NCBI RefSeq assembly: GCF_003340555.1
Contig: NZ_QPLJ01000030.1
Coordinates: 1 to 42,921, forward strand
DNA from: Jannaschia formosa
GTDB taxonomy: Bacteria > Pseudomonadota > Alphaproteobacteria > Rhodobacterales > Rhodobacteraceae
Length of the DNA: 42,921 bases
Direction: 5' to 3'
Shown: in pieces, positions 41,586 to 42,921 of the stretch
Layout of the letters: every line of letters starts with the position of its first letter
Numbering within the stretch: position 1 is the stretch's first letter
Program-made: the position numbers and the translations under genes
Notes under the pieces: generated by a model
What the model was told of the DNA's origin: nothing
The model's database searches: none
Seen by the model: only the letters and a program-made list of their open reading frames with translations

Positions 41586-42545
41586 ATGGCGATGACGCAG
41601 GTGGCATGGGCGGACAGGATCGAGCAGCGACCCGTCGCGACGCTCATCCCCTACGCGCGGAACGCCAGGACCCATTCCGAGCGCCAGGTCGGCCTGATCG
41701 CCGGCTCGATCCGCGAGTTCGGGTTCAACAACCCGGTGCTCGTGGATGGCGAGAACGGCATCATCGCCGGGCACGGCCGGGTGCTGGCGGCACAGAAGCT
41801 CGGGCTGGACCGCGTGCCGGTGATCGAGCTCACGCATCTGTCGGAGGCGCAGAAGCGGGCCTACGTGCTGGCCGACAACCGGCTCGCCGAGCAGGCCGGG
41901 TGGGACAGGGATCTGCTCGGGCTGGAACTGGCCGATCTCGATGAGCTTGGCATCGACCTCGGCGACCTCGGCTTCGACGGGGCGGAGCTGGACGCTCTGC
42001 TCGGCAATGGCGCCGCAGACCCGCGCGAGGAGGAGACGCCAGAGCCCCCTGCCCGCCCCGTCAGCCGCCCCGGCGACCTGTGGTGCCTCGGGGGCCACCG
42101 GCTGCTCTGCGGCGATGCAACCGCCGCGGCGGACGTCGCCCGTCTGCTGAACAGCGTCCGGCCCCACCTGATGGTCACGGACCCGCCCTACGGCGTGAAC
42201 TACGATCCCGCCTGGCGCAACGCAGTCGGCGCCGCGAAGACGAAGCGCACCGGCAAGGTGGCGAACGACGACCGCGCCGACTGGCGGGAGGCCTGGGCGC
42301 TCTTCCCCGGCGAGGTGGCCTATGTCTGGCACGGCGCGCTGCACGCCACGACGGTGGCGGAGAGCCTCACCGCCACCGGCTTCGACATCCGCAGTCAGAT
42401 CGTCTGGGCCAAGGAGCGCCTCGTGCTGTGCCGCGGGCACTACCACTGGCAGCACGAGCCCTGCTGGTACGCCGTCCGCGGCACGGGGCGCTGGTCGGGC
42501 GACCGCAAGCAGTCGACGCTCTGGCAGATCCCGAGCCGGGACCAG
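41586..42545 (+). pseudogene. ParB-domain DNA methyltransferase, C-terminally truncated
   Basis: The ATG at 41586 follows GTGGGGGCGACG. Residues about 10-110 are a ParB/sulfiredoxin-like domain (LIPYARNARTHSERQVGLIA, GIIAGHGRVLAAQKLGL, YVLADNRLAEQAGWD). From about 155 comes a phage-type N4/N6 methyltransferase: RPGDLWCLGGHRLLCGDAT and motif IV TDPPYGVNYDP, then IVWAKERLVLCRGHYHWQHE and STLWQIPSRDQ. The native protein should continue to the AdoMet-binding FxGxG motif. Here homology stops at about 42545 and the open frame runs on as unrelated sequence to 42752. It is therefore inactive unless completed elsewhere. Such genes are typical of prophages. Confidence 0.85.
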
Positions 42546-42738
42546 GGCGCCCAACGCCAACGCCTTCGCCTTCGACCTTGCCCCGACCGTCCGTGGCCTG
42601 CAGGTCGCCGGTCACACGACGCTCCGGGCGCTGGCGGCAGAGCTGAACGCCCGCGGCATCCGGACCCGCCGCGGCTGGCAGTGGCACGTCTCCAATGTCC
42701 GGAACCTGCTGCTCCGGCTTGGGGGCTCGGCTCGGTGA
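42546..42738 (+). pseudogene. Site-specific recombinase (resolvase), C-terminal remnant
   Basis: About 63 codons in a frame shifted from the methyltransferase: NANAFAFDLAPTVRGLQVAG, then LRALAAELNARGIRTRRGWQ and WHVSNVRNLLLRLG, ending at TGA 42736-42738. LAAELNxRGIxTxRGGxWHxxxVxxLLxRL is the Recombinase-domain signature of serine resolvases. The start of the gene is missing; a deletion has joined its tail to the methyltransferase at about 42545. Confidence 0.75.
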
Positions 42739-42748
42739 AACAGCGAGG

Positions 42749-42775
42749 CTAAAGCGTTTTGCTTTTAGCATGACG
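42749..42775. repeat. Probable IS630-type element terminus
   Basis: CTAAAGCGTTTTGCTTTTAGC lies between the recombinase tail and the transposase stop codon. It begins at a TA (IS630 elements duplicate TA) and is AT-rich with AAAGC/GCTTT symmetry. The opposite end is outside the window, so the terminal inverted repeat cannot be confirmed. Confidence 0.45.
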
Positions 42776-42921
42776 CGTATCCTGCTGCTTTGAAGAAGCC
42801 CCAGCACTCCTCGGGATCGAAGATGCCACAGATATCGCCGAGCGCGCGGATGAGCGTATCGTAGGTCCGCGCGCCGATGCGGCGGAGGTGGGCTTTCAGC
42901 TTGGAGAAGGCCATCTCGATC
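42765..42921 (-). mobile_element. IS630-family transposase, C-terminal part, runs off the window
   Basis: Minus-strand reading from the window edge: IEMAFSKLKAHLRRIGARTY, then DTLIRALGDICGIFDPEECW and GFFKAAGYASC, stop at 42767-42765. IExxFSKLKAxLR is the final DDE-domain motif of IS630-type transposases, and ICxxFxPxECWxFFKAAGY their usual end. It seems intact as far as it can be read. It marks a recent insertion next to the decayed methyltransferase/recombinase chimera. Confidence 0.85.

Noticed and set aside
28100-42921. Direct repeat of the tRNA-Ser 3' end as an attR site
   Set aside because: I looked for the last 20 bases of the tRNA in both orientations and found no second copy in the window.

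Overview
This window looks like a chromosomal segment of a high-GC alphaproteobacterium, most likely Rhodobacterales (Rhodobacter/Roseobacter relatives). Grounds are the short alphaproteobacterial SRP RNA, lysA followed by a TIGR02302-family gene, ftsE-ftsX-plsC, a cobQ (vitamin B12) gene, an RTX-type secreted protein, a glcDEF operon, and a GC-rich intergenic repeat with a recurrent CCCGGAGTATTT core.

Layout. (1) 1-690: debris, namely the 5' end of a frameshifted IS5-type transposase, a decayed unidentified coding remnant and one copy of the intergenic repeat. (2) 700-28,100: ordinary core genome. In order: ffs (SRP RNA); an alcohol dehydrogenase and an enolase-superfamily enzyme with overlapping genes; a DUF2834 protein, lysA and the large TIGR02302 membrane protein; a zinc-ribbon protein; ftsE-ftsX-plsC; a small membrane protein; cobQ; a lytic transglycosylase; an RTX protein; tRNA-Leu(TAA); a TPR protein; two tandem paralogous trypsin-like proteases; glcD-glcE-glcF (glycolate oxidase) with an AT-rich promoter/operator; a DUF599 protein; an NYN/PIN-type nuclease; trpA; a PMP3-like peptide; ychF; an L,D-transpeptidase; and tRNA-Ser(GCT). 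(3) 28,100-42,921: an accessory region that begins directly after tRNA-Ser.

The accessory region has three blocks. Block A (28.9-34.7 kb) is a minus-strand metabolic cluster, several of whose genes overlap by ATGA: a CrtA-like monooxygenase, a decayed SnoaL-like gene, a sulfotransferase, a ChaC-type gamma-glutamylcyclotransferase, an M19 dipeptidase and a frameshifted group II PLP decarboxylase. ChaC plus dipeptidase would take glutathione to cysteine, glycine and 5-oxoproline. Block B (34.4-37.4 kb) holds a 516-residue winged-helix/TPR regulator, the C-terminal scrap of a paralogue of it, and two small proteins (GYD and SnoaL-like), each with the same 15-bp AT-rich motif upstream. Block C (37.8-42.9 kb) is mobile and defence-like: a QueC-like ATP-pyrophosphatase overlapping an unrecognised, frameshifted 260-residue partner, spliced onto remnants of a large serine recombinase and its helix-turn-helix companion gene; then a TGACAG-repeat intergenic region, a ParB-methyltransferase gene cut off and joined to a second recombinase tail, and the end of an IS630-type element.

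The best candidate for an undescribed system is the QueC-like plus partner pair. The duplicated regulator-motif-target arrangement in block B and the thiol/glutathione cluster in block A come next. Four reading frames in debris or accessory genes are interrupted by apparent one-base indels, so either the region is decaying or the assembly has local errors. All calls come from reading the sequence and recalling family motifs; no database search was run.
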